From Mycolicibacterium sp. CBMA 226 (GTDB taxonomy: Bacteria; Actinomycetota; Actinomycetes; Mycobacteriales; Mycobacteriaceae), in the NCBI RefSeq assembly GCF_009729075.1, contig NZ_VTGY01000033.1, positions 1 through 64,000 of the forward strand: a stretch of DNA of 64,000 nt, read 5' to 3'. A model generated the notes under the pieces. The model saw only the letters and a program-made list of their open reading frames with translations, made no database searches and was not told where the DNA came from. The translations under genes and the position numbers were made by a program. Below are positions 1 to 7,949 of this stretch, piece after piece. The stretch's first letter is position 1. Every line of letters begins with the position of its first letter.

Positions 1-1
1 C

Positions 2-244
2 CAGGCTCCGGCGGCTGCTCCGGTTCCCACCGCCGCGGAGAGCGGCCCGGGCAGCGCGGCCACTGCCGGTGGCGCCGTCTCGCAGGCTCCGCTGACCCCG
101 ACGCCCGCTCCGGCGCCGAGCCAGGCCATCGCCGGCCAGCCCGCGTCCAGCGCCGGTCAGGGCAACGCTGCCCCGGCCGGTAACCAGCAGGCCGCTCCGG
201 CTGCCCCGGTCACCCCGACCCCGGCGCCGGTGCCCGCTTCCTGA
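2..244 (+). CDS. C-terminal fragment of a Pro/Ala-rich protein
   Basis: The window opens inside a reading frame that stays open to a TGA at 242-244. The 80 residues seen are almost wholly Ala, Pro, Gly, Gln, Thr and Ser, with PTPAP-type repeats near the end. No domain can be named from such a tail; low-complexity tails like this are common in mycobacterial secreted and cell-envelope proteins, including ESX-associated ones. The frame ends ten bases before a long hairpin (254-302) that separates it from the convergent ESX-like pair. The 5' end lies outside the window, so function is unknown. Confidence 0.6.
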   Translation, partial: QAPAAAPVPTAAESGPGSAATAGGAVSQAPLTPTPAPAPSQAIAGQPASSAGQGNAAPAGNQQAAPAAPVTPTPAPVPAS

Positions 245-253
245 CGGCCGAGC

Positions 254-302
254 AAAGAAATTGGGGCCAGTCGCGATCATCGCGACTGGCCCCAATTTCT
301 TT
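254..302. terminator. 24-bp perfect inverted repeat, bidirectional terminator candidate
   Basis: The arms at 254-277 and 279-302 are exact reverse complements with one base between them, so the practical loop is a few bases. The outer ends are AAAGAAATT / AATTTCTTT, giving a T-rich 3' flank on both strands. It lies between the stop codons of two convergent genes, as expected for a shared intrinsic terminator. Confidence 0.75.
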
Positions 303-324
303 GTCCGGCTTGTTGTTTCAGGGA

Positions 325-1068
325 CTACATCTGACGGCCGACGTCGCCGCCACGCTGCGGCGGCGGAGCTACCGGAGCGACCGGCGCCGGACCGGCGTTG
401 TGCGAACCCGAACTGGGACCCGCTGCGGGCGGCGCCGATTGCGCCGGAGCGGACGCGCGCTGACGGGAGTCGCGCGCATCCTGCTGGGCCTCGCGCCGAT
501 CCTGCTGCGACTGCCGGTTGTCCTGCTGTTGCTGGCGGTCGTTCTGCTGGTTCTCCCGGGCATCCTGCTGCGCTTGGCGCTGCTCCGGCGACAGCGGGGC
601 GCCGCCACCGGCCGGCCCACCGGGCTGGCCCTCTGCGGGTTGCCCACCCGGCACGCCGCCTTCCTTGCCGCCGCCCTTGCCCATGGCCTGCTGGATCATC
701 TGGCCGAACTGGCCTGCCTGCTGGCCCATCTGGCCCAGACCGCCACCCTGGCCGGCCATCTGACCGGCCTGCTGACCCATCTGACCCAGTTGGCCGAGCA
801 TCTGACCCATCTGGCCGACGCCTTCCCCGCCCTTGCCGTCGGCGTTGTCGTACGCCGACTGGGCCATGCCGACCTTGCCGGAGAACATGCCCTCCTTGGC
901 CTGCAACGAGGCCACATTGGCGGTCATATCGGCGGCCATCGCCGGCAGCACCGCGGCGATTGTCGCGCTCATGGCGTCCTCGCCGGGCTGGATCATCGGC
1001 ATCTCAGGCAGCTCGACCGAGGCTGCATTCCAGCTGATGTTGTCGGGTGTCTGCAACGGTGAACTCAT
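325..1068 (-). CDS. ESX (type VII) secretion substrate-like protein with heptad-repeat tail
   Basis: This is a 247-residue protein. Residues about 1-80 look like the helical hairpin of PE/Esp-type ESX substrates and carry a YxxxD export signal, YDNAD, at 73-77. Residues 84-130 are a Gly/Gln/Met repeat. Residues 162-203 form six tandem heptads of the form DxRxxQQ, a very polar probable helix, and the tail is Ala/Pro-rich. The ATG at 1068 has a GGGGGA Shine-Dalgarno seven bases upstream. The gene follows the larger PPE-like gene by 21 bp and the two are probably co-transcribed. The YxxxD motif is seen directly; export by an ESX system is inferred. It lacks a canonical PE motif, so it is better called Esp-like than PE. 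Confidence 0.75.
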   Translation of the reverse strand: MSSPLQTPDNISWNAASVELPEMPMIQPGEDAMSATIAAVLPAMAADMTANVASLQAKEGMFSGKVGMAQSAYDNADGKGGEGVGQMGQMLGQLGQMGQQAGQMAGQGGGLGQMGQQAGQFGQMIQQAMGKGGGKEGGVPGGQPAEGQPGGPAGGGAPLSPEQRQAQQDARENQQNDRQQQQDNRQSQQDRREAQQDARDSRQRASAPAQSAPPAAGPSSGSHNAGPAPVAPVAPPPQRGGDVGRQM

Positions 1069-1089
1069 CAGTTATCCCCCCTACTCAAC

Positions 1090-2214
1090 TCACCAGTCGT
1101 CGTCGACGTCTTCGTCATAGGAACCGTGTTCGAGCGCTTCGGGCACCGCCAGCTGGCTGATGCGGCCCCCGCCGCCACCTTCGCGATGGCCCATACCGCC
1201 CATGGCACCCATCGCGCCGCCGGCACCGGCTGCGGCTGCGACCGGTGCCAGGCCACCGGCCCCCATGCCACCCGCAGCACTTGCCGGCATCACTGCGGGT
1301 CCACCCGGTCCGGGGCCGACCATCTTCGCCAAGAGCGGCGTCTGCACGGAGGCCGCACCGACGCCGCCACCGCCGCCGCCACCGGGCATGCCGCCCTTCA
1401 TCAACCCCGCGCCGTGCGCCGCTCCGGAACCCCCGGCCAGCGGATGGTTGGAGAACGCGCCGAACGGCGAGGCGCCGAGACCGGCCTTGCCCTGGCCGCC
1501 ACCGGAGAACAGGGACGTCAGCTGCTGTAGCGGCTGCGAAAGTTGTTGCAGTGGCTGCATGGCCTGCTGCGGTAACTGGCCGAGCATCTGTGGGACCTGA
1601 CCGGCCATCTGCATCATCTGGCCCATCATCTGCCCCATCTGGTCGCCACCCTTGGACGCCGACTCGGCGGTCTTCTGCGCCGTCTGCTCGACCTGCGGCG
1701 GCATGCCGGCTGTCGGGATGCTCGGTGGCGCGCCGACGAAGTTGGCCACTTCGGTGGCGCTGGCCGTCACGGCGGCGATGTTCTGGGACAGGCCCATCTT
1801 GATCCGGCTCTGGATCAGTTCCTGCACGTTCGGGAACGGCGCCGCCGACAGGGCCATGCATTCCGCCTGCACTTCCTCGGCGGTGGCGTTGACCAGGTTC
1901 TTGGTCTTGACGACTGCCGCCACCATGGACTGCAGCTTGGCGGCGATGGCCGCTGCCTGCGCGCCGTTGGCCTCATGGCCGCCGATGATGGTGGTCGCCT
2001 CACCGGCGGCGGCAACCGAACCAGCACCGGTCCACTGGCCGGTCAAATTCATCAACTGGCTGGTCTGCTGTGGCACCACGTGACCGGTGATCTTTGTGGC
2101 CAACTGCTGGTAGTGGGCAGCCGCTTCTTCGAGCTGTTCCTCATTGACGTTGGGCCACCCCGGCCCGGTCACCGTCTGCGAACCGAACGGACTGCTGTCC
2201 GGCTGAATCCCCAT
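1090..2214 (-). CDS. PPE-like / ESX secretion-associated protein
   Basis: This protein has 374 residues if it starts at the ATG at 2214, which stands eight bases after GGAAGGGGG; a GTG two codons earlier (2220) is possible but too close to that site. The N-terminal 150 residues are Ala-rich helices with a LTGQWTGAGS segment resembling the WxG turn of WXG100/PPE helical bundles. A Met/Gln-rich stretch (QMGQMMGQMMQM) and a Gly-rich region follow, and the tail is acidic, ending DVDDDW. There is no proper Pro-Pro-Glu start, so it is PPE-like only. It precedes the YxxxD protein in the same orientation, suggesting a co-secreted heterodimer. The order is the reverse of most PE-PPE pairs. Confidence 0.7.
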   Translation of the reverse strand: MGIQPDSSPFGSQTVTGPGWPNVNEEQLEEAAAHYQQLATKITGHVVPQQTSQLMNLTGQWTGAGSVAAAGEATTIIGGHEANGAQAAAIAAKLQSMVAAVVKTKNLVNATAEEVQAECMALSAAPFPNVQELIQSRIKMGLSQNIAAVTASATEVANFVGAPPSIPTAGMPPQVEQTAQKTAESASKGGDQMGQMMGQMMQMAGQVPQMLGQLPQQAMQPLQQLSQPLQQLTSLFSGGGQGKAGLGASPFGAFSNHPLAGGSGAAHGAGLMKGGMPGGGGGGGVGAASVQTPLLAKMVGPGPGGPAVMPASAAGGMGAGGLAPVAAAAGAGGAMGAMGGMGHREGGGGGRISQLAVPEALEHGSYDEDVDDDW

Positions 2215-2317
2215 AGACACGGCCCCCTTCCCCAGACATACCGCGTCGGTTCGAGCCTACCGCCCCGAGGGGTACCCACCCGACGCAAACTGACGGTGCA
2301 GTCGGTCGCGCGGCCCC

Positions 2318-4120
2318 CTAGGGAGTCGGCTGATCCTGCCGGGCCAGCAACCGGGCGTAGCCGGTCCCCATGGCCAGCAGTACCAGGCCGACGACGATGA
2401 AAACCGCCACCCGGAACATGCCGCCGAGGGTCCCGAGATCGAACAGGAACAGCTTGGCCATCGCCGCGGCCACCAGCACCAGACCGCCGCCGATGGGCAG
2501 TGACCGCTGCGCCTTCGGCCGCCGCGCCGCGTACCCGAACAACGCGGCCGCCGTCGCGATCCAGCCGATTGTCGCGACCATGTGACCCGCGAAGAATCCG
2601 CCGTTCACACCGCCGATCAGCACGCCCGCCGTGACGGTCACCATGGTGGACGCATATGCGGCGACCACGACGGCGCCCGCCCACATCAGCCGAACTTCGT
2701 CGTCGTCACGCTTACCGGCCCAGGACCACACGACGGCCACCGCACCGGCCACCGCCAAGACGCTCGAGACGATGGTGGAGACGGCGTTGCGGGTGCTCAG
2801 CTCAACCGCGCGGAACAGCAGGTCCGGCGGAGAGTAGCCGAGGTAGACGGCACCGCCGACGGCCCCGAATCCGGCCGCCGCCCAGCGGGCGATGGCGTCC
2901 CGTCGGCCGGCGACGGCCACCACGATCGACATCGCGAGCAGCACCGCGCTGCCGGTCCGGCCATCGAAAGCCACCAGCACCGCGACCAGTGCGCACACCG
3001 CCGACACCGCCGACCAGATCCGCTGCACGACACCGTCGAGTCCGGGCAACCGATCACCGGCGAGCACGACCGCGAGAAACAACGCCGCCACCGCGGCGAT
3101 GATCGACGCGGCGGTCAGCCGGTGGACCACCCCGGAGGTGAACAACACCGGCAGCGCGCCGCCCGCGGTGGCCAGGGCCAGCAGGGGACGATTGGTCGTC
3201 GTCGGGAGCAGGATCAGCGCGCCGGTGACGGCCAGGACGGCTGCCGCCCCGCAGGCGCCGGCGAGGCCCGGATTCCGGGTGGTGCCGAAGGTGGCCGAGG
3301 CCAACGCGATCAGGAGCGGAAACGTGCAGGCCGCCGTCCGCGCCACATACATCCAGACCCAGTCCTTGCCGAACTGCACCGGTAACGACGCCGCGGACAG
3401 CGCCAGCATGAAGCCGATCAGCAGCAGCGAGACACCGTCGGCGACCACAGGCGCCAGGACGGCCAAGGGCACCAGCACCAACAGCGCGAGCTGCTGGGAG
3501 TCCCAGCGCCGGGCCAGGGTCAGACCACCGCCGCCGATCACCGCAGCGAATACCAAACCGACTGGCGCCGAAAGCCATTCATAGATCGTGGTGACCGCGA
3601 CGACATCGATGTACGCCGCGGCGATACCGGTGGCCGCCAGGGCGATCGCTCCCACCGCGCCACCGGGCCGCGTCTTCAATCGAGTCGCCCCGAGCACCAG
3701 AGCGGCCGCCAGCACCGCCCCCGCGCCGACGCGGAACTCGGGACGCAGCAGCCCGGCCTGCGCGGCCAGCACCAGCAGCAGGACGACGCCGATCAGCGTC
3801 ACCGCGACACCGGCTGCGGCCAGCGCCCTGCCGATCCAGCCGTCGGACCGCTCTGGCCGGGGCTGGGGTTGGGGCGCCGCAGGCGGTGGTGACTGAAGCA
3901 CCGGCTGGGGCGCCGCGACCGGCGCGGCCTGCGGCGGTTGCCAATACTGTTGCGGCGCAGCGTATGCGATGGGCTGCGGCATCGACTGCTGTGGCACCAA
4001 CGACCGATCGAGTTCGGTGAGGCAGGCCGACACCCACGCCAAATGCTGGAAAATCGCCGCGACATCCTGGGAGAGCCGGGCAACCATCGCCCGCTGCGGT
4101 TCAGTCATGCAGGTCATCAT
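2318..4120 (-). CDS. DUF2339-type multi-spanning membrane protein
   Basis: This is a 600-residue protein. A soluble N-terminus of about 95 residues contains a Pro/Gln-rich linker, followed by some sixteen or more hydrophobic segments to the C-terminus, the architecture of DUF2339 membrane proteins. No catalytic motif is evident. The first codons read MMTCMTEP, so starts at 4120, 4117 and 4108 are all possible and none has a clear Shine-Dalgarno. The function of the family is not established. It shares orientation with the ESX-like pair downstream and with ltp2 upstream, separated from the latter by a hairpin at 4172-4205. The family call is good; the biological role is unknown. Confidence 0.8.
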   Translation of the reverse strand: MMTCMTEPQRAMVARLSQDVAAIFQHLAWVSACLTELDRSLVPQQSMPQPIAYAAPQQYWQPPQAAPVAAPQPVLQSPPPAAPQPQPRPERSDGWIGRALAAAGVAVTLIGVVLLLVLAAQAGLLRPEFRVGAGAVLAAALVLGATRLKTRPGGAVGAIALAATGIAAAYIDVVAVTTIYEWLSAPVGLVFAAVIGGGGLTLARRWDSQQLALLVLVPLAVLAPVVADGVSLLLIGFMLALSAASLPVQFGKDWVWMYVARTAACTFPLLIALASATFGTTRNPGLAGACGAAAVLAVTGALILLPTTTNRPLLALATAGGALPVLFTSGVVHRLTAASIIAAVAALFLAVVLAGDRLPGLDGVVQRIWSAVSAVCALVAVLVAFDGRTGSAVLLAMSIVVAVAGRRDAIARWAAAGFGAVGGAVYLGYSPPDLLFRAVELSTRNAVSTIVSSVLAVAGAVAVVWSWAGKRDDDEVRLMWAGAVVVAAYASTMVTVTAGVLIGGVNGGFFAGHMVATIGWIATAAALFGYAARRPKAQRSLPIGGGLVLVAAAMAKLFLFDLGTLGGMFRVAVFIVVGLVLLAMGTGYARLLARQDQPTP

Positions 4121-4171
4121 CGCGCCGAGCCATGGGACTGCGGATGAGTAGGACTACCCCTATTGAACGCA

Positions 4172-4205
4172 AAACTGCCCCTCTTCAACCGAACAGGAGC
4201 AGTTT
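4172..4205 (-). terminator. Hairpin downstream of ltp2
   Basis: Arms AAACTGCCCCT (4172-4182) and AGGAGCAGTTT (4195-4205) pair with one mismatch around a 12-base loop, just past the ltp2 stop. The same AAACTGCCCCTC core recurs in the hairpin behind fadA6 (30974-31007). Confidence 0.55.
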
Positions 4206-4216
4206 CGCGAGGGAAC

Positions 4217-5377
4217 TCAGCCCAGGATCAGACCTGACGTCGGAACGCCGGTGCCCGCGGTGACGAGGACGTGCTCGACATCAGGCACCTGGTTCACCGA
4301 AGTGCCGCGCAGCTGGCGGACACCTTCGGCAATGCCGTTCATGCCGTGAATGTAGGCCTCGCCGAGCTGACCGCCGTGCGTGTTGATCGGTAGCTTGCCA
4401 CCCAGCTCGATCGCGCCGTTGGCGATGAAGTCCTTGGCCTCGCCGCGGCCGCAGAAACCGAGCTCTTCCAGCTGGATCAGCGTGTACGGGGTGAAGTGGT
4501 CATACAGGATCGCGGTCTGAACGTCGTTGGGCGTCAGGCCACTCTGGCCCCAGAGCTGCTTACCGACCAGACCCATCTCGGGCAGGCCGAGCTCGTCGCG
4601 GTAGTACGAGTACATGGTGAACTGATCTTCGCCTGCGGCCTGCGCAGCGGCCTCCACAATGACCGGACGCTGCTTGAGGTCCTTGGCCCGCTCCGGCGTG
4701 GTCACGACGATCGCCACCCCACCGTCAGTTTCCTGGCAGCAGTCCAGCAGGCGCAGCGGTTCGGCGATGAAGCGCGAATTCTGGTGGTCCTCGATGGTGA
4801 TCGGCTTGCCGTAGAAATGCGCCTTCAGGTTGGTGGCCGCGTGCTTTCGGTCAGCCACCGATACCACACCGAAATCTGCACTGGTGGCACCGTATTCGTG
4901 CATGTAACGCTGCGCGACCATGGCGACCGAAGCTGCCGGGGTGCTGAGCCCGTGCGGGTATGACCAGCTGTACTCGACACCGCGGGAGTCGGCATTGACG
5001 GTCAGACCTGTCATCACCTGGCCGAAGCGGTGCTCCGAGCGCTCGTTGAAAGCACGGTATGCCACAACGACTTCCGCGATACCCGACGCCACCGCGAGCA
5101 CAGCCTGCTGCACGGTTGCCGCGGCCGCGCCGCCGCCATAGCCGATCTGGCTGAAGAACTTCAGCTCGCCGATGCCGGTCGAGCGGGCCACCGCGGTCTC
5201 CAGGTTGGAGTCCATGGTGAAGGTCACCAGACCATCAACGTCCTTGGGTGACAAGCCCGCATCGTTCAGCGCATCGATGACCGCCTCGGCGGCCAGCCGC
5301 AGTTCACTACGACCGGAGTTCTTGGAGAAGTCGGTTGCGCCGATACCGGCGATGGCCGCCTTACCGGAGATGCTCAC
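4217..5377 (-). CDS. ltp2: Ltp2, thiolase-like retro-aldolase of steroid side-chain degradation
   Basis: This 386-residue protein has the thiolase/SCP-x fold and equals the length of M. tuberculosis Ltp2 (Rv3540c). Known role: with the DUF35 domain of ChsH2 it cleaves the 17-hydroxy-3-oxo-4-pregnene-carboxyl-CoA aldol, releasing propionyl-CoA and androstenedione. It lacks the Cys-Gly-Ser nucleophile motif found in true thiolases such as FadA5 and FadA6 in this window, which fits aldolase rather than thiolase chemistry. The start is a GTG whose GTGA overlaps the chsH1 stop, so translation is probably coupled. It is the last gene of the cyp125-chsE1-chsE2-chsH2-chsH1-ltp2 operon. Confidence 0.93.
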   Translation of the reverse strand: MSISGKAAIAGIGATDFSKNSGRSELRLAAEAVIDALNDAGLSPKDVDGLVTFTMDSNLETAVARSTGIGELKFFSQIGYGGGAAAATVQQAVLAVASGIAEVVVAYRAFNERSEHRFGQVMTGLTVNADSRGVEYSWSYPHGLSTPAASVAMVAQRYMHEYGATSADFGVVSVADRKHAATNLKAHFYGKPITIEDHQNSRFIAEPLRLLDCCQETDGGVAIVVTTPERAKDLKQRPVIVEAAAQAAGEDQFTMYSYYRDELGLPEMGLVGKQLWGQSGLTPNDVQTAILYDHFTPYTLIQLEELGFCGRGEAKDFIANGAIELGGKLPINTHGGQLGEAYIHGMNGIAEGVRQLRGTSVNQVPDVEHVLVTAGTGVPTSGLILG

Positions 5378-5799
5378 TGGGCGGCTCCCATGGTCAGCGT
5401 GGAGGTGGCGATGACGTGATCGCCAAGGCTGTTGCTGCCCACCACTTTCAGGGTTACCAAGTCGTTTTCGACGGCAATCACCTCACCACGGAAGGTGATG
5501 GTGTCGTAGGCGTACCAGGGCACGCCGAGCCGCAGCTTGATCGACTTGATGATGGCGTTCGGGCCGGCCCAGTCGGTCACGTAGCGCCCCACCAGACCGG
5601 TGTCGGTCAGGATGTTGACGAAAATGTCCTTGGAGCCCTTGGCCTGTGCCTTGTCCCGGTCGTGGTGCACATCCTGGTAGTCCCGGGTGGCGATGGCGGT
5701 CGAGACGATGAACGTCGGGTCGCCGTAGATGGAAAGCTCCGGCAGCTTGGTGCCTACGACCGGAGCCGCTCCGGCGGCGACATCGGACAGGATGTTCAC
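5374..5799 (-). CDS. chsH1: ChsH1, MaoC-like enoyl-CoA hydratase subunit
   Basis: This 141-residue hot-dog protein corresponds to Rv3541c. The segment RDYQDVHHDRDKA carries the Asp and His of the hydratase motif, so this is the catalytic half of the ChsH1-ChsH2 heteromer that hydrates the 17(20)-enoyl-CoA steroid. I chose the GTG at 5799: GGAAGGA stands eight bases upstream and the codon overlaps the chsH2 stop as GTGA. Two in-frame ATGs further upstream (5817, 5832) would add residues inside chsH2. It lies between chsH2 and ltp2 with overlapping ends on both sides, a tightly coupled arrangement. Confidence 0.92.
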   Translation of the reverse strand: MNILSDVAAGAAPVVGTKLPELSIYGDPTFIVSTAIATRDYQDVHHDRDKAQAKGSKDIFVNILTDTGLVGRYVTDWAGPNAIIKSIKLRLGVPWYAYDTITFRGEVIAVENDLVTLKVVGSNSLGDHVIATSTLTMGAAQ

Positions 5800-6773
5800 T
5801 CCGTCGTTCCTTCCCATGCGTACAGGCTCCACGCCGGACTGACGTCACTGTCCGGGAAGTCGATAAACGTTGCGCTGACGGGCATTCCGATCTCCACGTC
5901 GTCGTGCTCGACGCCGCGCAGCTCACCGAGCATGCGCACACCCTCTTCAAGCTCGACGAGCGCGATGATGAACGGCAGGCTGCGGCCGGGCACCTTCGGC
6001 GCGTGGTGCACGACGTAGCTGAACACCGTGCCCCGGCCCGACGAGACGACATAGTCGATGGGAGCATCTTTGTCCTGCCAGATGGCGGGCACCGGGGGGT
6101 GCTGCAGCGAACCGTCGGGCCGCCTCTGGATTCGCAGTTCGTGGGCGTTGACGCCGTCCCAGAAGAACTGGGTGTCCCGCGACGACGACGGGCGCATCAG
6201 CTTGTCGGGGTCCAGATCGGCTGGGATCGAACCGGTTACAGGGCTTTCCTCAGCCGACTCCCCCTGCTTGTTGGCGGGCAGGAACTTCATGATGCGCCAG
6301 TCCATGTCGGCGACTTCCTCGTCACCGACATGCCAGCGGATCTTCTGGTTGACGAAGTAACCCTCGCCCAGTGCGGTCTGCTTCGGGCCCACCACGTCGG
6401 TGACCTCGGCGCTGATGCTGACGCGCTCGCCCGGCTGCAGGTAGCGGTGGTACGTCTGGTCGCAGTTGGTGGCGACGACGCCGACGTACCCGGCATCGTC
6501 GAACAACTTCATGATGCGGGCCAGCGGGTCGTCGTCGGACCGGCTGCGGCCAAGGCCCATCATGGTCCAGACCTGGATCATGGCCGGCGGCGCCACTATG
6601 CCAGGGTGCCCGGCGGCCTTGGCGGCCTCCTCGTCGACGTAGATCGGGTTCTTGTCACCGATCGCGTCCACCCAGTGGTGAATCATGGGCTGGTTCACCG
6701 GATCCCGGCTCAGCGTCGGTTTACTGCGCCCGGCCGCGACGATCTCGTCGATGCCGGCCTGAAGATCAGTCAT
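5796..6773 (-). CDS. chsH2: ChsH2, MaoC-like plus DUF35 fusion subunit
   Basis: This 325-residue protein corresponds to Rv3542c. The N-terminal half (about 1-175) is a MaoC-type hot-dog domain and the C-terminal part (about 195-325) is a DUF35 OB-fold domain that docks Ltp2. In many DUF35 proteins a zinc ribbon with four Cys precedes the OB fold; here the corresponding stretch, from FWDGVNAHEL onward, has no Cys at all. The mycobacterial ChsH2 I remember is also Cys-free there. The ATG at 6773 is preceded by AAGGAAGG. It forms the hydratase with ChsH1 and the aldolase with Ltp2. Confidence 0.93.
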   Translation of the reverse strand: MTDLQAGIDEIVAAGRSKPTLSRDPVNQPMIHHWVDAIGDKNPIYVDEEAAKAAGHPGIVAPPAMIQVWTMMGLGRSRSDDDPLARIMKLFDDAGYVGVVATNCDQTYHRYLQPGERVSISAEVTDVVGPKQTALGEGYFVNQKIRWHVGDEEVADMDWRIMKFLPANKQGESAEESPVTGSIPADLDPDKLMRPSSSRDTQFFWDGVNAHELRIQRRPDGSLQHPPVPAIWQDKDAPIDYVVSSGRGTVFSYVVHHAPKVPGRSLPFIIALVELEEGVRMLGELRGVEHDDVEIGMPVSATFIDFPDSDVSPAWSLYAWEGTTE

Positions 6774-6785
6774 CGATTACCTTCC

Positions 6786-7949
6786 TTACCGCGAGACCCG
6801 CGGCACCTTGAGGCCGGATGCCGCGATCATCTCGCGCATGACCTCGTTGACTCCGCCACCGAAGGTGATGACCAAGTTGCGCTTGGCCATGGTGTCGAGC
6901 CAGTCAAGGAGCTTGGCTGTGCCTGGATCCGCGGGGTTGCCGAAGCGTCCGACGACCTCTTCGGCCAGGCGGCTCACTTCCTGGATGCGCTCGGTGGAGA
7001 AGACTTTCGTCGCTGCCGCATCGGCGACGGCGATGTTCTCACCGGACGACGCGACCTGCCAGTTGAGCAGTTCGTTGAGACGCATGATCGTCTTGATCTG
7101 CCCCAGCAGCCGCTTGGCCTCCGGATTGTCCAGCGGCACAACGCCATCGGAGCCCGGCTGCGAAGCCCAACCGTGCACCTGCTCGTAGATGCCGGCGACC
7201 CGGCCGGCCGGACCCAGGCCGACACGCTCGTGGTTGAGCTGTGTGGTGATGAGCTTCCAGCCGCCGTTCTCCTCACCGACCAACATGTCGGCGGGCACCC
7301 GAACGTCGTTGTAGTAGGTCGTGTTGGTGTGGTGGGCACCGTCGGACAGGATGATCGGGGTCCAGGAGTAACCCGGGTCCTTGGTGTCGACGATCAGGAT
7401 CGAGATGCCCTTGTGCTTGGCCGCGGTCGGGTCGGTGCGGCACGCCAGCCACACGTAGTCGGCGTCGTGCGCACCGGTGGTCCACATCTTCTGGCCGTTG
7501 ACGACGTACTCGTCGCCGTGCCGCACCGCGGTGGTCCGCAGCGACGCCAGGTCGGTGCCGGCCTCGGGCTCGGAGTAACCGATCGCGAAATGCACTTCAC
7601 CGGAGAGGATTCCGGGCAGGAACTTCTTCTTCTGCTCCTCGGTGCCCAGCAGTTGCAAGGTGGGGCCCACGGTCTGCAGCGTCACCATCGGCAGCGGGAT
7701 GTCGGCGCGGTTGGCCTCGTTGATGAAGATCTGCTGCTCGATGGGCCCGAAGCCCAGGCCGCCATATTCCTTGGGCCAGCCCACCCCGAGCTTGCCGTCG
7801 CTGCCCATGCGCTTGATGACGGCGCGGTAGGCCTCGTTGTGCCGGTCGGTCTCCATCGCCGCCGCCTCTTCGGGCGTGATCAGCGTCGAAAAGTATTCGC
7901 GCAGTTCGGATTGCAGCTTGCGCTGTTCCGCGGTCAGGTCGATAAACAT
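6786..7949 (-). CDS. chsE2: ChsE2 (FadE29), steroid acyl-CoA dehydrogenase subunit
   Basis: This 387-residue acyl-CoA dehydrogenase matches Rv3543c in length and place. Typical ACAD signatures are present: GYSEPEAGTDLASL for FAD/substrate binding and NGQKMWTTGAHDADYVW. Known role: with ChsE1 it forms an alpha2beta2 dehydrogenase oxidising 3-oxo-4-pregnene-20-carboxyl-CoA. The start is the ATG at 7949, which overlaps the chsE1 stop (ATGA); the open frame runs 73 codons further upstream but those residues look like antisense translation of chsE1. The protein ends GLKVPRVSR. Confidence 0.93.
   Translation of the reverse strand: MFIDLTAEQRKLQSELREYFSTLITPEEAAAMETDRHNEAYRAVIKRMGSDGKLGVGWPKEYGGLGFGPIEQQIFINEANRADIPLPMVTLQTVGPTLQLLGTEEQKKKFLPGILSGEVHFAIGYSEPEAGTDLASLRTTAVRHGDEYVVNGQKMWTTGAHDADYVWLACRTDPTAAKHKGISILIVDTKDPGYSWTPIILSDGAHHTNTTYYNDVRVPADMLVGEENGGWKLITTQLNHERVGLGPAGRVAGIYEQVHGWASQPGSDGVVPLDNPEAKRLLGQIKTIMRLNELLNWQVASSGENIAVADAAATKVFSTERIQEVSRLAEEVVGRFGNPADPGTAKLLDWLDTMAKRNLVITFGGGVNEVMREMIAASGLKVPRVSR

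Noticed and set aside
1090-2214. Canonical PPE protein
   Set aside because: There is no Pro-Pro-Glu near residues 7-9 and no SVP or PPW motif; only the helical-bundle and WxG-like features are seen, so it is called PPE-like.
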